DNA of 64,000 nt from Methylophilaceae bacterium. Lineage in GTDB: Bacteria > Pseudomonadota > Gammaproteobacteria > Burkholderiales > Methylophilaceae. The stretch covers positions 10,960-74,959 of the forward strand of contig CANCPF010000006.1 of assembly GCA_947379975.1 (NCBI GenBank). The letters run 5' to 3'. The translations under genes and the position numbers were made by a program. This document shows, piece by piece, positions 1-9,271 of the stretch. The stretch's first letter is position 1, and every line of letters starts with the position of its first letter. The notes below the pieces were generated by a model. The model saw only the letters and a list, made by a program, of their open reading frames with translations. It was not told where the DNA came from and did not search any database.

Positions 1-1015
1 CCTCGCGTACAAATTGATAAAACGTGACCATTACAGCCACCGGATTACCCGGCAAGCCAAAGTAATGTGCTGCATTAGCATCATTGCCTTGTATCTTTCC
101 ATAGGCCAATGGGCGGCCAGGCTTCATGGCTATTTTCCAAAATACTACTTGGCCGTGTTTGGCTAATAGCAGCTTCATATAATCCGCTTCACCTACTGAA
201 ACACCGCCACTAGAGATCACAACATCTGCTTGACTGGCTGCAGCGAGCAAGGTCTTTTCAAGTAAAATTGGGTCATCTGCGATTGCGCCGAAGTCAATAA
301 TTTCAACGCCCATGCGGCTTAACATACCAAAAAGCGTATAACGATTACTGTCGTAGACTTGGCCGATTTTAAGTACATCACCCACGCCGGCCAGCTCATC
401 ACCAGTGGAAAAAAACGCCACTTTAAGTTTACGGTAGACGCCAACTTCAGCGATGCCAAGCGAAGCAATTAAGCCTAAGTCGGCTGCTCGCATGCAATGT
501 CCGGCGGCTAAAACCGTTTGGCCTTGCTGTAAATCTTCTCCAGCATAGCGTACATTCATGCCGTGTTTTGGCGTTTCAGTGAAAGTGATGCAGCCATCTG
601 CAACAGTGACGCGCTCTTGCAAAATGACGCTGTCTGCACCATCAGGCATCATGCCGCCTGTCATGATGCGCGCGCACTCACCGCTTTTTAGTGCAATGTT
701 CGATGACTTTCCTGCAAAAATGGTTGTAATGACCTTTAACTTTGTTGATCCATCCATACGAATGTCGCACGCATTGTAGGCGTAACCATCCATCGCTGAA
801 TTGTCGTAATTCGGCACGTTGGCTGGCGATAATATATTCGCTGCTAGTACTCGGCCAAGACTGTCGCGTAGCGCTAACATTTCAGTTTGCTGTACTGGAC
901 TTAAATATTGTTTAATAAATTGCCGCGCTTTGTTGACCGACATAGAATTTGGATCATAGTCGTCCATGTCGGCAGGCGCTAAAGCTGGTATTGTTTGTGC
1001 TGTTTGTTGGCTCAT
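1..1015 (-). CDS. moeA: Molybdopterin molybdenumtransferase MoeA (partial, C-terminus outside window)
   Basis: MoeA inserts molybdate into adenylylated molybdopterin, the last step of molybdenum cofactor synthesis in the cytoplasm. About 338 residues are visible. They include the N-terminal SAMDGYA motif near residue 73, a GGMMPDGAD stretch, an SSGGVSVGE motif and GLPGNPVAV near the cut end; these are hallmarks of the family. The usual length is about 400 residues, so roughly 60 C-terminal residues are missing. The ATG at 1015 overlaps the mobB stop in an ATGA arrangement, which supports both the start and cotranscription behind moaA-mobA-mobB. Identification is secure from motifs; the exact gene end cannot be seen. 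Confidence 0.93.
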   Translation of the reverse strand, partial: MSQQTAQTIPALAPADMDDYDPNSMSVNKARQFIKQYLSPVQQTEMLALRDSLGRVLAANILSPANVPNYDNSAMDGYAYNACDIRMDGSTKLKVITTIFAGKSSNIALKSGECARIMTGGMMPDGADSVILQERVTVADGCITFTETPKHGMNVRYAGEDLQQGQTVLAAGHCMRAADLGLIASLGIAEVGVYRKLKVAFFSTGDELAGVGDVLKIGQVYDSNRYTLFGMLSRMGVEIIDFGAIADDPILLEKTLLAAASQADVVISSGGVSVGEADYMKLLLAKHGQVVFWKIAMKPGRPLAYGKIQGNDANAAHYFGLPGNPVAVMVTFYQFVRE

Positions 1016-1551
1016 GACTTGTTCATTTCTTGCATAATAAAATCGGCAATTTGACTGATGTTGTTTAAGTCTAATACTGGCGTTGTGACGCTTATATTGT
1101 CTGGTAGTGGTGCATCGCTAGCTACTGCAATAATGTCGGGGTCTAAAAGTGCTAATAATTCAATATTTAAGCTAGGTCTATAAACTTCAATTTTACGTAT
1201 AGGCTCAGATTTAAAACCCTCGACCAATATTAAGTCTGCATAATCAGGGTTAATTTGTTGAATCAATGCATCTAAATTGGCTTCATCATCGGCATCGGCT
1301 AGCTCAGTCATTAAAGCCCAGCGCTTACTCGAGGCGATTAATGTTTGTACCGCGCCCGCCTGACGAATTTTAAAACTATCTTTACCTGGATGGTCAATAT
1401 CAAACTTGTGATGGGCATGCTTGATGACGGAAACTCTGATATTGCGTAATCGGAGTTCAGGGATTAATTGCGTCACCAAGGTGGTTTTGCCTGCATTGCT
1501 ACCAGCTGCGCAAATGCCTAATACAGGTAGGGATTTTAAATGTTTAATCAT
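1012..1551 (-). CDS. mobB: Molybdopterin-guanine dinucleotide biosynthesis adapter MobB
   Basis: This 179-residue GTP-binding protein is thought to assist MobA in attaching GMP to molybdopterin, giving the guanine-dinucleotide cofactor that formate dehydrogenases need. The P-loop GSNAGKT is at residues 17-23, followed by a VIKHAHH segment and an LILVEGFKSEP stretch, all typical of MobB. Length is normal for a stand-alone MobB. It lies 5 bases downstream of mobA and overlaps moeA by 4 bases, so it is an internal gene of the moa-mob-moe operon. Separate MobB and MobA proteins are present rather than the fusion found in some genomes. Confidence 0.93.
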   Translation of the reverse strand: MIKHLKSLPVLGICAAGSNAGKTTLVTQLIPELRLRNIRVSVIKHAHHKFDIDHPGKDSFKIRQAGAVQTLIASSKRWALMTELADADDEANLDALIQQINPDYADLILVEGFKSEPIRKIEVYRPSLNIELLALLDPDIIAVASDAPLPDNISVTTPVLDLNNISQIADFIMQEMNKS

Positions 1552-1556
1552 ATGAA

Positions 1557-2168
1557 TTATTTGACTGCTGGTTTTAAATCGAGTTCTAATACGTTGATAT
1601 CTTCAGACGTATTAAGGTTGATAAAGGCATCATTGCCACTTTCATCAACACAATCACTAAAGTCGACTTCGATATAATTTTGCTCTTTTTGCCAGACACT
1701 TACTTTACGCCCACCATTATTTAAGTAAAGCTCTAAACTCTTTAGCAGATTTTTTTTACATAAACAGAAAACTGGGTGTGTGTCGCCATTGCTGCTTGCT
1801 ACGGCAATATTCGCTTCATTTTCAATTAAACCAGCCATTAAACGTGCGGTTAAATCTAACGGTAATAACGGCGAGTCGCAAGGCACTGAGAGTACGAATT
1901 CATGCTTGGCGTACTTTAATCCAAGGAAAATCCCAGCTAAAGGCCCTAAAAAACCGCTGATTTCATCTTCTATTACGGGATAATCCAAAGCTTGATATTG
2001 GCTAATTTCGCGGTTGGCATTGATGATAATTTCATCGACTTGTGGTCTTAGGCGCTGAATGACATGCTGAATAAGCGGTTTATTTTGCAGCTGAACTAAA
2101 CCTTTATCTGCACCACCCATACGAGTTGCTCGACCACCAGCAAGAATGATACTTGAAATTTTTATCAT
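1557..2168 (-). CDS. mobA: Molybdenum cofactor guanylyltransferase MobA
   Basis: MobA transfers GMP from GTP to Mo-molybdopterin, making the guanine-dinucleotide form used by DMSO-reductase-family enzymes such as FdsA next door. The nucleotide-binding motif LAGGRATRMGG is at residues 9-19, followed by DKGL. SVPCDSPLLP near residue 95 is the metal and nucleotide site. At 203 residues it matches the family. The start at 2168 lies 17 bases after the moaA stop, inside a tight minus-strand operon. No oddities were seen. Confidence 0.95.
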   Translation of the reverse strand: MIKISSIILAGGRATRMGGADKGLVQLQNKPLIQHVIQRLRPQVDEIIINANREISQYQALDYPVIEDEISGFLGPLAGIFLGLKYAKHEFVLSVPCDSPLLPLDLTARLMAGLIENEANIAVASSNGDTHPVFCLCKKNLLKSLELYLNNGGRKVSVWQKEQNYIEVDFSDCVDESGNDAFINLNTSEDINVLELDLKPAVK

Positions 2169-2185
2169 TAATAGAATGAAAAACG

Positions 2186-3235
2186 CTAACCGCCGGTATG
2201 CGACATGAATCGAATCACGGCAGGTTGGGCACGTTTTAAATCAAAATCGTGGCCTTTAGGTTTAATCGCCATGCTAGCTAAAATAGCATCAATCAGTGGC
2301 TGGTCATTCTCGGGATGGTTTCTTAATAAGGGCATCAAATCGACTTTATCTTCTTGTCCCAAGCATAAATATAGTTCGCCTTTACAGGTAATACGCACTC
2401 GGTTACAGCTTTCGCAAAAGTTATGGCTGTGTGGTGAAATAAAGCCAATTTTAGTGTTGGTCTTTCCTTCTTGATTGGCCACGCGCCAGTAGCGCGCTGG
2501 GCCACCTGTCGTTTCAGTGCTGGCGATAAGCGGGTACTTACTCTGTAGTGTTTTCAGGGCGTCAGCATTGCTATAAAAGGTCGATGCTCTAGTGTGGTCG
2601 ACCTCGCCCAAGGGCATTTCTTCTATGAATGAGATGTCAATCGCTTGTGCAATGGCAAAATCCACTAACGAAAGTATTTCGTCATCGTTCACACCACGCA
2701 TGATGACTGTGTTTAATTTGATGCTTTCAAAGCCCGCAAGCTTTGCGGCCTGTATGCCGCGCAGTACTTTATCTAATTCGCCAGTGCGGGTAATTTTTTT
2801 AAATCGAGTGGCATTTAGGCTGTCGACACTAATGTTGATACGTTTTACGCCAGCATTTTTTAAATCTTGGGCTTGTTTCTCTAATTGGCTACCGTTGGTA
2901 GTAAGCACTAACTCTTTGAGCTCATCCAGTTTGCCTATAGTTTCAAATAGCCATAAAGCATTTTTACGCACCAAAGGTTCGCCGCCAGTAATGCGTACTT
3001 TACTTACACCCAATGAGACGAAAACTTTCACTAAGCGCGCACACTCTTCTAGGCTCAATACCTCGTTACGTGGCAAAAATGTCATTTCTTCAGCCATACA
3101 ATAGACACAGCGAAAGTCGCAGCGGTCTGTAATTGACAGGCGAATGTAATCAACGGCACGACCAAACTGGTCTATTAGTGTTGGATTGGCTTTGGCTGGT
3201 AGTTTAAGTTTGTTCGATGGCACTTTATTAATCAT
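2186..3235 (-). CDS. moaA: GTP 3',8-cyclase MoaA
   Basis: MoaA is the radical-SAM enzyme that rearranges GTP to (8S)-3',8-cyclo-7,8-dihydroguanosine triphosphate, the first step of molybdopterin synthesis. The N-terminal [4Fe-4S] motif is visible as Cys39, Cys43 and Cys46 (CDFRCVYC), followed by the TGGEPL SAM-binding motif. The C-terminal cluster cysteines lie in CESC and a third Cys in a CKGELYLCLG region. The protein ends in the Gly-Gly tail needed for MoaA activity. At 349 residues it is slightly longer than average because of about 20 extra N-terminal residues. It is first in the minus-strand operon and divergent from fdsG. Its MoaC partner is not in the window. Confidence 0.96.
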   Translation of the reverse strand: MINKVPSNKLKLPAKANPTLIDQFGRAVDYIRLSITDRCDFRCVYCMAEEMTFLPRNEVLSLEECARLVKVFVSLGVSKVRITGGEPLVRKNALWLFETIGKLDELKELVLTTNGSQLEKQAQDLKNAGVKRINISVDSLNATRFKKITRTGELDKVLRGIQAAKLAGFESIKLNTVIMRGVNDDEILSLVDFAIAQAIDISFIEEMPLGEVDHTRASTFYSNADALKTLQSKYPLIASTETTGGPARYWRVANQEGKTNTKIGFISPHSHNFCESCNRVRITCKGELYLCLGQEDKVDLMPLLRNHPENDQPLIDAILASMAIKPKGHDFDLKRAQPAVIRFMSHTGG

Positions 3236-3292
3236 GATTTGTCGTATTTGCTAACCCGTTTAAGCAGTGTAATATACTAATATGTATAGCAA

Positions 3293-3298
3293 TATAAT
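3293..3298 (+). promoter_or_regulatory. Candidate -10 box of the fds operon
   Basis: A perfect TATAAT lies 25-30 bases before the TTG start of fdsG, with no good -35 hexamer at 16-18 bases upstream. Transcription starting near 3305 would leave a leader of about 18 bases holding only the GGAGGA ribosome site at 3311-3316. A strong -10 with a poor -35 suggests an activator-dependent promoter; this is inference. The same 87-base gap must also hold the moaA promoter. Confidence 0.45.
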
Positions 3299-3322
3299 GT
3301 TAGTAGTTTTGGAGGAATTAGT

Positions 3323-3784
3323 TTGCAAGCTTTACAAACACAAATAGATGCATTGATCGTTAAGCATCAAAACATGCCTGGGGCGTTGTTGCCATTGTTG
3401 CATGCTATTCAAGATAACATTGGTTATGTGCCAGAATCTTCCTACACTCATATTGCAAAAGCTTTAAGTCTTTCAGTCGCTGAGGTACATGGTGTGGTGT
3501 CTTTTTACCACCATTTCCGCACGCACAAGCCAGGTAGCCATATATTGCAAATCTGCCGTGCTGAATCTTGCCAGTCTATGGGTTCTGAAGCTTTAGAGGC
3601 GCATGCTAAAAAATGTTTAAATGTTGATTATCACCAAACAACAGCCGATGATGCGATCACTTTATTGCCTGTGTATTGCCTAGGTAATTGTGCGCTTTCA
3701 CCTGCAGTAATGTTAGATGATGAAGTTTATGGCCGCGTGTCTGCCGCAGATTTAGATAGTTTAATTGCAGAGGCGAAGGTGTAA
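3323..3784 (+). CDS. fdsG: NAD-dependent formate dehydrogenase gamma subunit FdsG
   Basis: FdsG is a NuoE-like thioredoxin-fold [2Fe-2S] electron carrier in the soluble formate dehydrogenase, working between the FdsB flavin subunit and the rest of the complex. The four cluster ligands are visible as Cys78, Cys83, Cys119 and Cys123, with the same spacing as in NuoE. Length is 153 residues, normal for the family. The start is TTG at 3323, chosen because GGAGGA ends 6 bases before it and no upstream ATG exists. It sits 2 bases before fdsB and is the promoter-proximal gene of the operon. Confidence 0.95.
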   Translation: MQALQTQIDALIVKHQNMPGALLPLLHAIQDNIGYVPESSYTHIAKALSLSVAEVHGVVSFYHHFRTHKPGSHILQICRAESCQSMGSEALEAHAKKCLNVDYHQTTADDAITLLPVYCLGNCALSPAVMLDDEVYGRVSAADLDSLIAEAKV

Positions 3785-3786
3785 TC

Positions 3787-5343
3787 ATGACCATTAAAGT
3801 ATATATTCCTCGTGATTCAAGCGCGCTGTCGATGGGTGCTGAAAAGGTCGCGGCGGCCATTGCCTTAGAAGCAAAAAAACGTGGCTTAGACATTCAAATT
3901 ATTCGTAATGGTTCGCGTGGTCTTTATTGGCTGGAAACCATGGTGGAAGTCGCAACTGAAAAAGGTCGCGTAGCTTATGGCCCGGTTAAAGTAAAAGATG
4001 TCGCCTCATTATTTGATGCGGATTTCTTAAATGCTAATGATGCAAACGTAAAGCCTCATTCATTAAGTCTAGGTTTAACTGATGAAATCGCTTGGCTGAA
4101 AAAACAGCAACGTTTAACGTTTGCCCGCGTCGGTATTACAGACCCTATTTCATTAACAGATTACCTTGCGCATGATGGTTATAAAGGCCTGAGAAATGCA
4201 CTGCAATTATCCGCTGCCGATATTGTAAAAACCGTCACAGATTCTGGTTTGCGTGGCCGTGGTGGTGCAGCATTCCCGACTGGTATTAAGTGGAAAACAG
4301 TATTAGGTTGTGAAGCTACACAAAAATATATTGTTTGTAATGCCGACGAAGGCGACTCGGGTACATTTTCAGACCGCATGATTATGGAGAATGATCCATT
4401 TGTGCTGATTGAAGGCATGACAATTGCGGGTATTGCCGTTGGCGCTACGCAAGGTTATATTTATTTACGTTCAGAATATCCGCATGCGTTAGTGGCACTA
4501 AATGCGGCTATTGCTTCAGCAACAGAAGCCGGTTATTTAGGCAACAATGTTTTAGCTAGCGGCAAAGCCTTTCATTTAGAAGTGCGTCGAGCAGCCGGTG
4601 CTTATGTGTGTGGTGAAGAAACTTCCTTGCTAGAAAGCTTGGAAGGCAAGCGTGGTGTGGTGCGTTTTAAACCGCCATTGCCAGCAATAGAAGGTTTGTT
4701 TGGTAAACCGACCGTGGTCAATAATGTGATTTCACTCGCCACAGTGCCGATTATTTTAGATAAAGGTGCGCAGTATTATGCTGATTACGGTATGGGCCGC
4801 TCACGCGGTACTTTGCCGATTCAATTGGCGGGTAATCTTAAACATGGTGGCCTAGTAGAGCTGGCGTTCGGTATTACTTTACGTGAGTTACTTTATGAGT
4901 ATGGCGGCGGTTCTGCGACAGGCAAACCAATCCGTGCGGTGCAAGTCGGCGGACCTTTAGGCGCATTTTTGCCAGAAAGCCAATTTGACACGCCATTAGA
5001 TTACGAAGAGTTTACTAAGATTTGGGCGGTATTGGGTCATGGTGGAATTGTCGCTTTTGATGATACGGTCGATATGGCCAAAATGGCACGCTATGCTTTT
5101 GAATTCTGTGCGATTGAGTCTTGTGGAAAATGTACGCCATGCCGCATCGGTTCTACACGTGGCGTTGAGGTGATTGATAAAATAATAGCGGGTAAAGATA
5201 CTGTTAAAAATATCAAACTGGTACGGGATTTAAGCGACACTATGCTGAATGGTTCCTTATGCGCATTGGGCGGCATGACGCCTTACCCAGTATTGAGTGC
5301 GATGAATCATTTTCCTGAAGACTTTGGCATTTCAAAGTCTTAA
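3787..5343 (+). CDS. fdsB: NAD-dependent formate dehydrogenase beta subunit FdsB (NADH-binding flavoprotein)
   Basis: FdsB carries FMN and the NAD+ site and passes formate-derived electrons to NAD+. Residues 1-110 form a NuoE/thioredoxin-like lead-in. The NuoF-like core follows, with the glycine-rich GRGGAAFPTG at 157-166 and a CNADEGDSGTF motif near 190. Four [4Fe-4S] ligands are visible: Cys446, Cys449, Cys452 and Cys492. At 518 residues it matches other FdsB/HoxF-type proteins. It starts 2 bases after fdsG stops, so the two are probably translationally coupled. A 74-base gap with a weak hairpin (arms at 5376-5380 and 5398-5402) separates it from fdsA. Confidence 0.95.
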   Translation: MTIKVYIPRDSSALSMGAEKVAAAIALEAKKRGLDIQIIRNGSRGLYWLETMVEVATEKGRVAYGPVKVKDVASLFDADFLNANDANVKPHSLSLGLTDEIAWLKKQQRLTFARVGITDPISLTDYLAHDGYKGLRNALQLSAADIVKTVTDSGLRGRGGAAFPTGIKWKTVLGCEATQKYIVCNADEGDSGTFSDRMIMENDPFVLIEGMTIAGIAVGATQGYIYLRSEYPHALVALNAAIASATEAGYLGNNVLASGKAFHLEVRRAAGAYVCGEETSLLESLEGKRGVVRFKPPLPAIEGLFGKPTVVNNVISLATVPIILDKGAQYYADYGMGRSRGTLPIQLAGNLKHGGLVELAFGITLRELLYEYGGGSATGKPIRAVQVGGPLGAFLPESQFDTPLDYEEFTKIWAVLGHGGIVAFDDTVDMAKMARYAFEFCAIESCGKCTPCRIGSTRGVEVIDKIIAGKDTVKNIKLVRDLSDTMLNGSLCALGGMTPYPVLSAMNHFPEDFGISKS

Positions 5344-5417
5344 ATAAATATTTAAATTTACAGAACGCAAAAAGCTACGGTCTTAATTTAAGTTAGGCCG
5401 TAAGCAGGAGATTCAAG

Positions 5418-8321
5418 ATGGACGATATTAAGTACAGCAATACGCCGCAGCATGATCATGAGCATAGTCGCACTAGTTATGATGATCAGAAAGATTACGG
5501 CACGCCGGCAATCCAATCAGACGTACAGATTACGCTGACTATTGATGATAGAGAAATTACTGTGCCAGAAGGTACGTCTATCATGCGCGCTTCTATTTTG
5601 GCTGGTATCAATGTACCAAAGCTGTGCGCTACCGATAGTTTGGAACCGTTTGGTTCTTGCAGGCTGTGTGTGGTTGAAATTGAAGGTCGCCGCGGTTTTC
5701 CTGCCTCTTGTACTACGCCTGTTGCTGAAGGTTTAATTGTCCGTACGCAAACGCCAAAACTGGCTGATATTCGTCGTGGCACCATGGAATTGTATATTTC
5801 AGATCATCCGTTAGATTGCTTGACCTGCGCGACTAATGGCGATTGTGAGCTGCAAGACATGGCAGGCGCGGTTGGTTTGCGCGAAGTGCGCTATGGTTAT
5901 GAAGGCGAAAATCATCTCAAAGCTGAGAAAGATGAATCAAATCCTTATTTTAGTTTTGATCCTAGTAAATGTATTGTTTGCTCACGCTGTGTGCGTGCTT
6001 GCGAAGAAACGCAAGGGACGTTTGCGCTGACCATTTCGGGCCGTGGCTTTGAGTCAAAAGTATCTGCCGGTATTACTAACTTTTTAGATTCAGAATGTGT
6101 GTCTTGTGGCGCTTGTGTGCAGGCTTGTCCTACTGCGACATTGATTGAAAAGACGGTCATAGAACACGGCGTTCCAGAGCATAGCGTTACAACTACTTGT
6201 GCTTATTGCGGCGTGGGTTGCTCGTTTAATGCAGAAATGAAAGGCGAAGAAGTGATTCGCATGGTGCCGAATAAGAACGGCGGCGCAAACCATGGTCACT
6301 CCTGCGTTAAAGGTCGATTTGCCTGGGGTTATGCAACCCATAAAGACCGTATTACGACACCGATGATACGTAAAAGTATTCATGATGAATGGCAACAAGT
6401 CGGCTGGGATGAGGCGATTAATTATGCTGCCAGCGAAATTCAGCGCATTCAAACTAAATACGGCAAAGATGCCGTAGGTGGAATTACGTCGTCTCGTTGT
6501 ACTAATGAAGAAGTCTACGTGGTGCAGAAATTAGTCCGCGCGGTATTTGGCGTAAACAACGTAGATACTTGCGCCCGTGTTTGCCATTCACCAACAGGTT
6601 ACGGTCTGAAACAAACCATCGGTGAATCTGCTGGTACGCAAACATTTGATTCTGTGATGAAGTCAGATGTAATTTTTGTGATTGGCGCAAATCCAACCGA
6701 CGGCCATCCAGTATTTGCATCACAAATGAAACGTCGTTTGCGCGAAGGCGCAAAACTCATTATTGCCGATCCGCGTGCGATTGATTTGGTTTCATCTCCA
6801 CACGTAAAAGCCGATTATCATCTTAAATTAAGGCCAGGAACTAATGTGGCGTTGATCTCAGCCTTAGGCCACGTGATTGTGACTGAAGGATTAGTCAATG
6901 AAGCCTTTGTTAAAGAGCGTTGCGAGTGGGATTCGTTTGTTGCTTGGCGTGATTTTGTTGCGCTTAAACAAAACTCACCAGAAGTATTAGGTTTGGCGAT
7001 GGGCGTACCAGCGGAAGAGCTTCGTGCTGCCGCAAGATTATTTGCCACTGGCGGTAATGCCGCAATTTATTATGGTTTAGGCGTGACCGAGCATAGCCAA
7101 GGTTCTACTATGGTGATGGGTATTGCTAACCTTGCGATGGCCACCGGTAATATTGGCCGTGAAGGCGTCGGCGTTAACCCATTGCGCGGTCAAAATAACG
7201 TGCAAGGTTCTTGTGATATGGGTTCTATGCCGCATGAATATCCAGGTTATCGCCACGTTTCAGACGAAGCGACCCGTGAATTGTTTGAAGCGGCGTGGGG
7301 CAGACCGCTTAGCAATGATCCAGGTTTGCGTATTCCAAATATGCTGGATAACGCGATTGATGGCAGCTTTAAAGCGCTGTATTGTGTGGGCGAAGATATT
7401 GTGCAATCAGACCCAAATACGCAACATGTGACGCATGCGTTGGAGTCTATGGAGTGCGTGATTGTGCAGGACCTGTTCTTAAACGAGACGGCCATGTTTG
7501 CTCATGTGTTTTTCCCAGGCGCGTCATTCTTAGAAAAAAGTGGTACGTTTACCAATGCAGAGCGTCGTATTTCTCCAGTGCGCCGTGTGATGACGCCTAA
7601 AAATGGCATGGAAGATTGGGAAGTAACGGCGGCCTTGGCCAATGCTCTTGGTTATCCTATGCATTACCAACATGCCTCAGATATTATGGATGAAGTGGCT
7701 AGCCTAACGCCGACTTTTAAAGGCGTAAGCTTCAAGAAATTAGACGAGCTAGGTAGCATACAATGGCCGTGTAATGACGAGCAGCCATTAGGCACGCCGA
7801 CCATGCATATTGATGAGTTTGTGCGTGGTAAAGGTAAATTCTTTGTCACCGAATATGTACCGACGACAGAAAAAGTAACGCCTAAATATCCATTGATTTT
7901 AACCACTGGCCGTATTCTGTCGCAATACAACGTAGGCGCACAAACGCGTCGCACTAAAAACGTAGAATGGCATAAAGAAGATTTGGTTGAGATTCACCCG
8001 CATGATGCAGAAGAACGCGGTATCAAAGAAGGCGATTGGGTCGGTATTGCCAGTCGCGCCGGCGAAACGGTATTACACGCCAAAATCAGCGAACGCGTTC
8101 AGCCTGGTGTTATTTACACCACTTTCCATCACCCAGAATCTGGTGCAAACGTAATTACTACCGATAATTCAGACTGGGCGACCAATTGTCCTGAGTTTAA
8201 AGTTACCGCTGTGCAAGTGAGTCGAGTGTCACAACTTTCAGAATGGCAACGTAATTACCAAGCATTCAGTGAAGAGCAGATTAGCTTTGTTGGTAAAAAC
8301 CCTGAATCTTCAGAAGTCTAA
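5418..8321 (+). CDS. fdsA: NAD-dependent formate dehydrogenase alpha subunit FdsA (Mo-bis-MGD catalytic subunit)
   Basis: FdsA oxidises formate to CO2 at a molybdenum bis-guanine-dinucleotide centre. After about 30 His/Asp-rich residues come a plant-type [2Fe-2S] domain, NuoG-like His/Cys clusters and two four-Cys ferredoxin motifs (CIVCSRC, CVSCGAC). The catalytic domain then opens with CAYCGVGC. The molybdenum ligand is Cys389, followed by His390 (VCHSP), so this is a cysteine and not a selenocysteine enzyme. Length 967 residues agrees with the family. An AGGAG site precedes the ATG. The upstream moa-mob-moe operon supplies its cofactor. Oxygen-tolerant, cytoplasmic enzymes of this type are the final step of formaldehyde/formate oxidation in methylotrophs. 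Confidence 0.96.
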   Translation: MDDIKYSNTPQHDHEHSRTSYDDQKDYGTPAIQSDVQITLTIDDREITVPEGTSIMRASILAGINVPKLCATDSLEPFGSCRLCVVEIEGRRGFPASCTTPVAEGLIVRTQTPKLADIRRGTMELYISDHPLDCLTCATNGDCELQDMAGAVGLREVRYGYEGENHLKAEKDESNPYFSFDPSKCIVCSRCVRACEETQGTFALTISGRGFESKVSAGITNFLDSECVSCGACVQACPTATLIEKTVIEHGVPEHSVTTTCAYCGVGCSFNAEMKGEEVIRMVPNKNGGANHGHSCVKGRFAWGYATHKDRITTPMIRKSIHDEWQQVGWDEAINYAASEIQRIQTKYGKDAVGGITSSRCTNEEVYVVQKLVRAVFGVNNVDTCARVCHSPTGYGLKQTIGESAGTQTFDSVMKSDVIFVIGANPTDGHPVFASQMKRRLREGAKLIIADPRAIDLVSSPHVKADYHLKLRPGTNVALISALGHVIVTEGLVNEAFVKERCEWDSFVAWRDFVALKQNSPEVLGLAMGVPAEELRAAARLFATGGNAAIYYGLGVTEHSQGSTMVMGIANLAMATGNIGREGVGVNPLRGQNNVQGSCDMGSMPHEYPGYRHVSDEATRELFEAAWGRPLSNDPGLRIPNMLDNAIDGSFKALYCVGEDIVQSDPNTQHVTHALESMECVIVQDLFLNETAMFAHVFFPGASFLEKSGTFTNAERRISPVRRVMTPKNGMEDWEVTAALANALGYPMHYQHASDIMDEVASLTPTFKGVSFKKLDELGSIQWPCNDEQPLGTPTMHIDEFVRGKGKFFVTEYVPTTEKVTPKYPLILTTGRILSQYNVGAQTRRTKNVEWHKEDLVEIHPHDAEERGIKEGDWVGIASRAGETVLHAKISERVQPGVIYTTFHHPESGANVITTDNSDWATNCPEFKVTAVQVSRVSQLSEWQRNYQAFSEEQISFVGKNPESSEV

Positions 8322-8361
8322 ATTTTTATAGTTATTATGTATTTTTCCGTTATTTAACTAT

Positions 8362-9192
8362 ATGAATTTTAACTATGCCGCCACTGCTGAGTATGCGGTG
8401 ATTAAGTATCAGGCTGGGTTTGCAGAAGCTAAAAGTGATGTGGTTGCAGAAGAGGTGCCGATTGCCTTGGTTTACAACGGTGTATCGCATGCGGTGATGT
8501 TGGCCACACCGCAAGACCTTGAAGATTTTGCTTTAGGCTTTTCTCTAAGCGAAGGTATATTAGACTCGCCTAGTGATTTATACAGTATGGAAATCGTGCA
8601 GCAAGCGCAAGGCATGGAGTTGCATTTAGATGTTGCTAGTCATTGTTTTCAGCGCCTAAAAGAAAAGCGCCGCAGTATGACAGGTCGTACTGGCTGCGGC
8701 TTGTGTGGTAGTGAAAGTTTAGAGCAGGCTTTGCGTATCCCAGTGACTAAACTGAGCCAAAAAACACATAAAATCGCTGGCTCGGTGATTAATCTAGCTT
8801 TTGCTAATATTCGCCAGCAGCAAAAATTGCAGGCTATTACAGGGGCAACTCATGCTAGTGCTTGGGTCAACAGTCGTGGTGATGTTGAGTTAATTCGCGA
8901 GGATGTCGGTCGCCATAATGCTTTAGATAAGCTGATAGGCGCTATGACAAAAATTTCGAAATTAGAGGCTAATTTAGCGCAGGAGGGTTTTGTCATCACC
9001 ACCAGTCGCGCTAGCTACGAAATGGTACAAAAAACTGCAAGCGCGGGTATTAATATGTTGGTGGCAATTTCAGCACCTACCGGTTTAGCAATTAGAGTAG
9101 CAGAGCAATGCCATTTAACCTTGGTAGGCTTTGCCCGCGAGAATAGTTATGTGGTGTATTCTCATCCGGAAAATATAGCCCCGTATAATTAA
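8362..9192 (+). CDS. fdhD: Formate dehydrogenase accessory sulfurtransferase FdhD (FdsC)
   Basis: FdhD/FdsC transfers sulfur to the molybdenum cofactor and delivers the sulfurated cofactor to the catalytic subunit, which formate dehydrogenases require. The key loop is visible as Cys112 and Cys115 in RTGCGLCG. A TGATHASAW motif and the EDVGRHNALDK motif are also characteristic. Length is 276 residues, normal. It lies 40 bases after fdsA, in the position of fdsC in the fdsGBACD operon known from Cupriavidus. No clear ribosome site precedes the ATG, so translation may be weak or the start may be slightly different. Confidence 0.94.
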   Translation: MNFNYAATAEYAVIKYQAGFAEAKSDVVAEEVPIALVYNGVSHAVMLATPQDLEDFALGFSLSEGILDSPSDLYSMEIVQQAQGMELHLDVASHCFQRLKEKRRSMTGRTGCGLCGSESLEQALRIPVTKLSQKTHKIAGSVINLAFANIRQQQKLQAITGATHASAWVNSRGDVELIREDVGRHNALDKLIGAMTKISKLEANLAQEGFVITTSRASYEMVQKTASAGINMLVAISAPTGLAIRVAEQCHLTLVGFARENSYVVYSHPENIAPYN

Positions 9193-9208
9193 TACAGTTA
9201 GTACAAAC

Positions 9209-9229
9209 TTAGGGTTCAACCCTAAATTT
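9209..9229 (+). terminator. Terminator-like hairpin between fdhD and fdsD
   Basis: Arms TTAGGG (9209-9214) and CCCTAA (9220-9225) enclose a five-base loop and are followed by ATTTTAG. The stem is short and the T run imperfect, so this would be a leaky terminator or an mRNA-stabilising structure, limiting expression of the small delta subunit relative to the upstream genes. That role is inference. Confidence 0.4.
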
Positions 9230-9271
9230 TAGATCTTAAAAAATAATGAACATTAGAAGAGTTGCTTAAGC

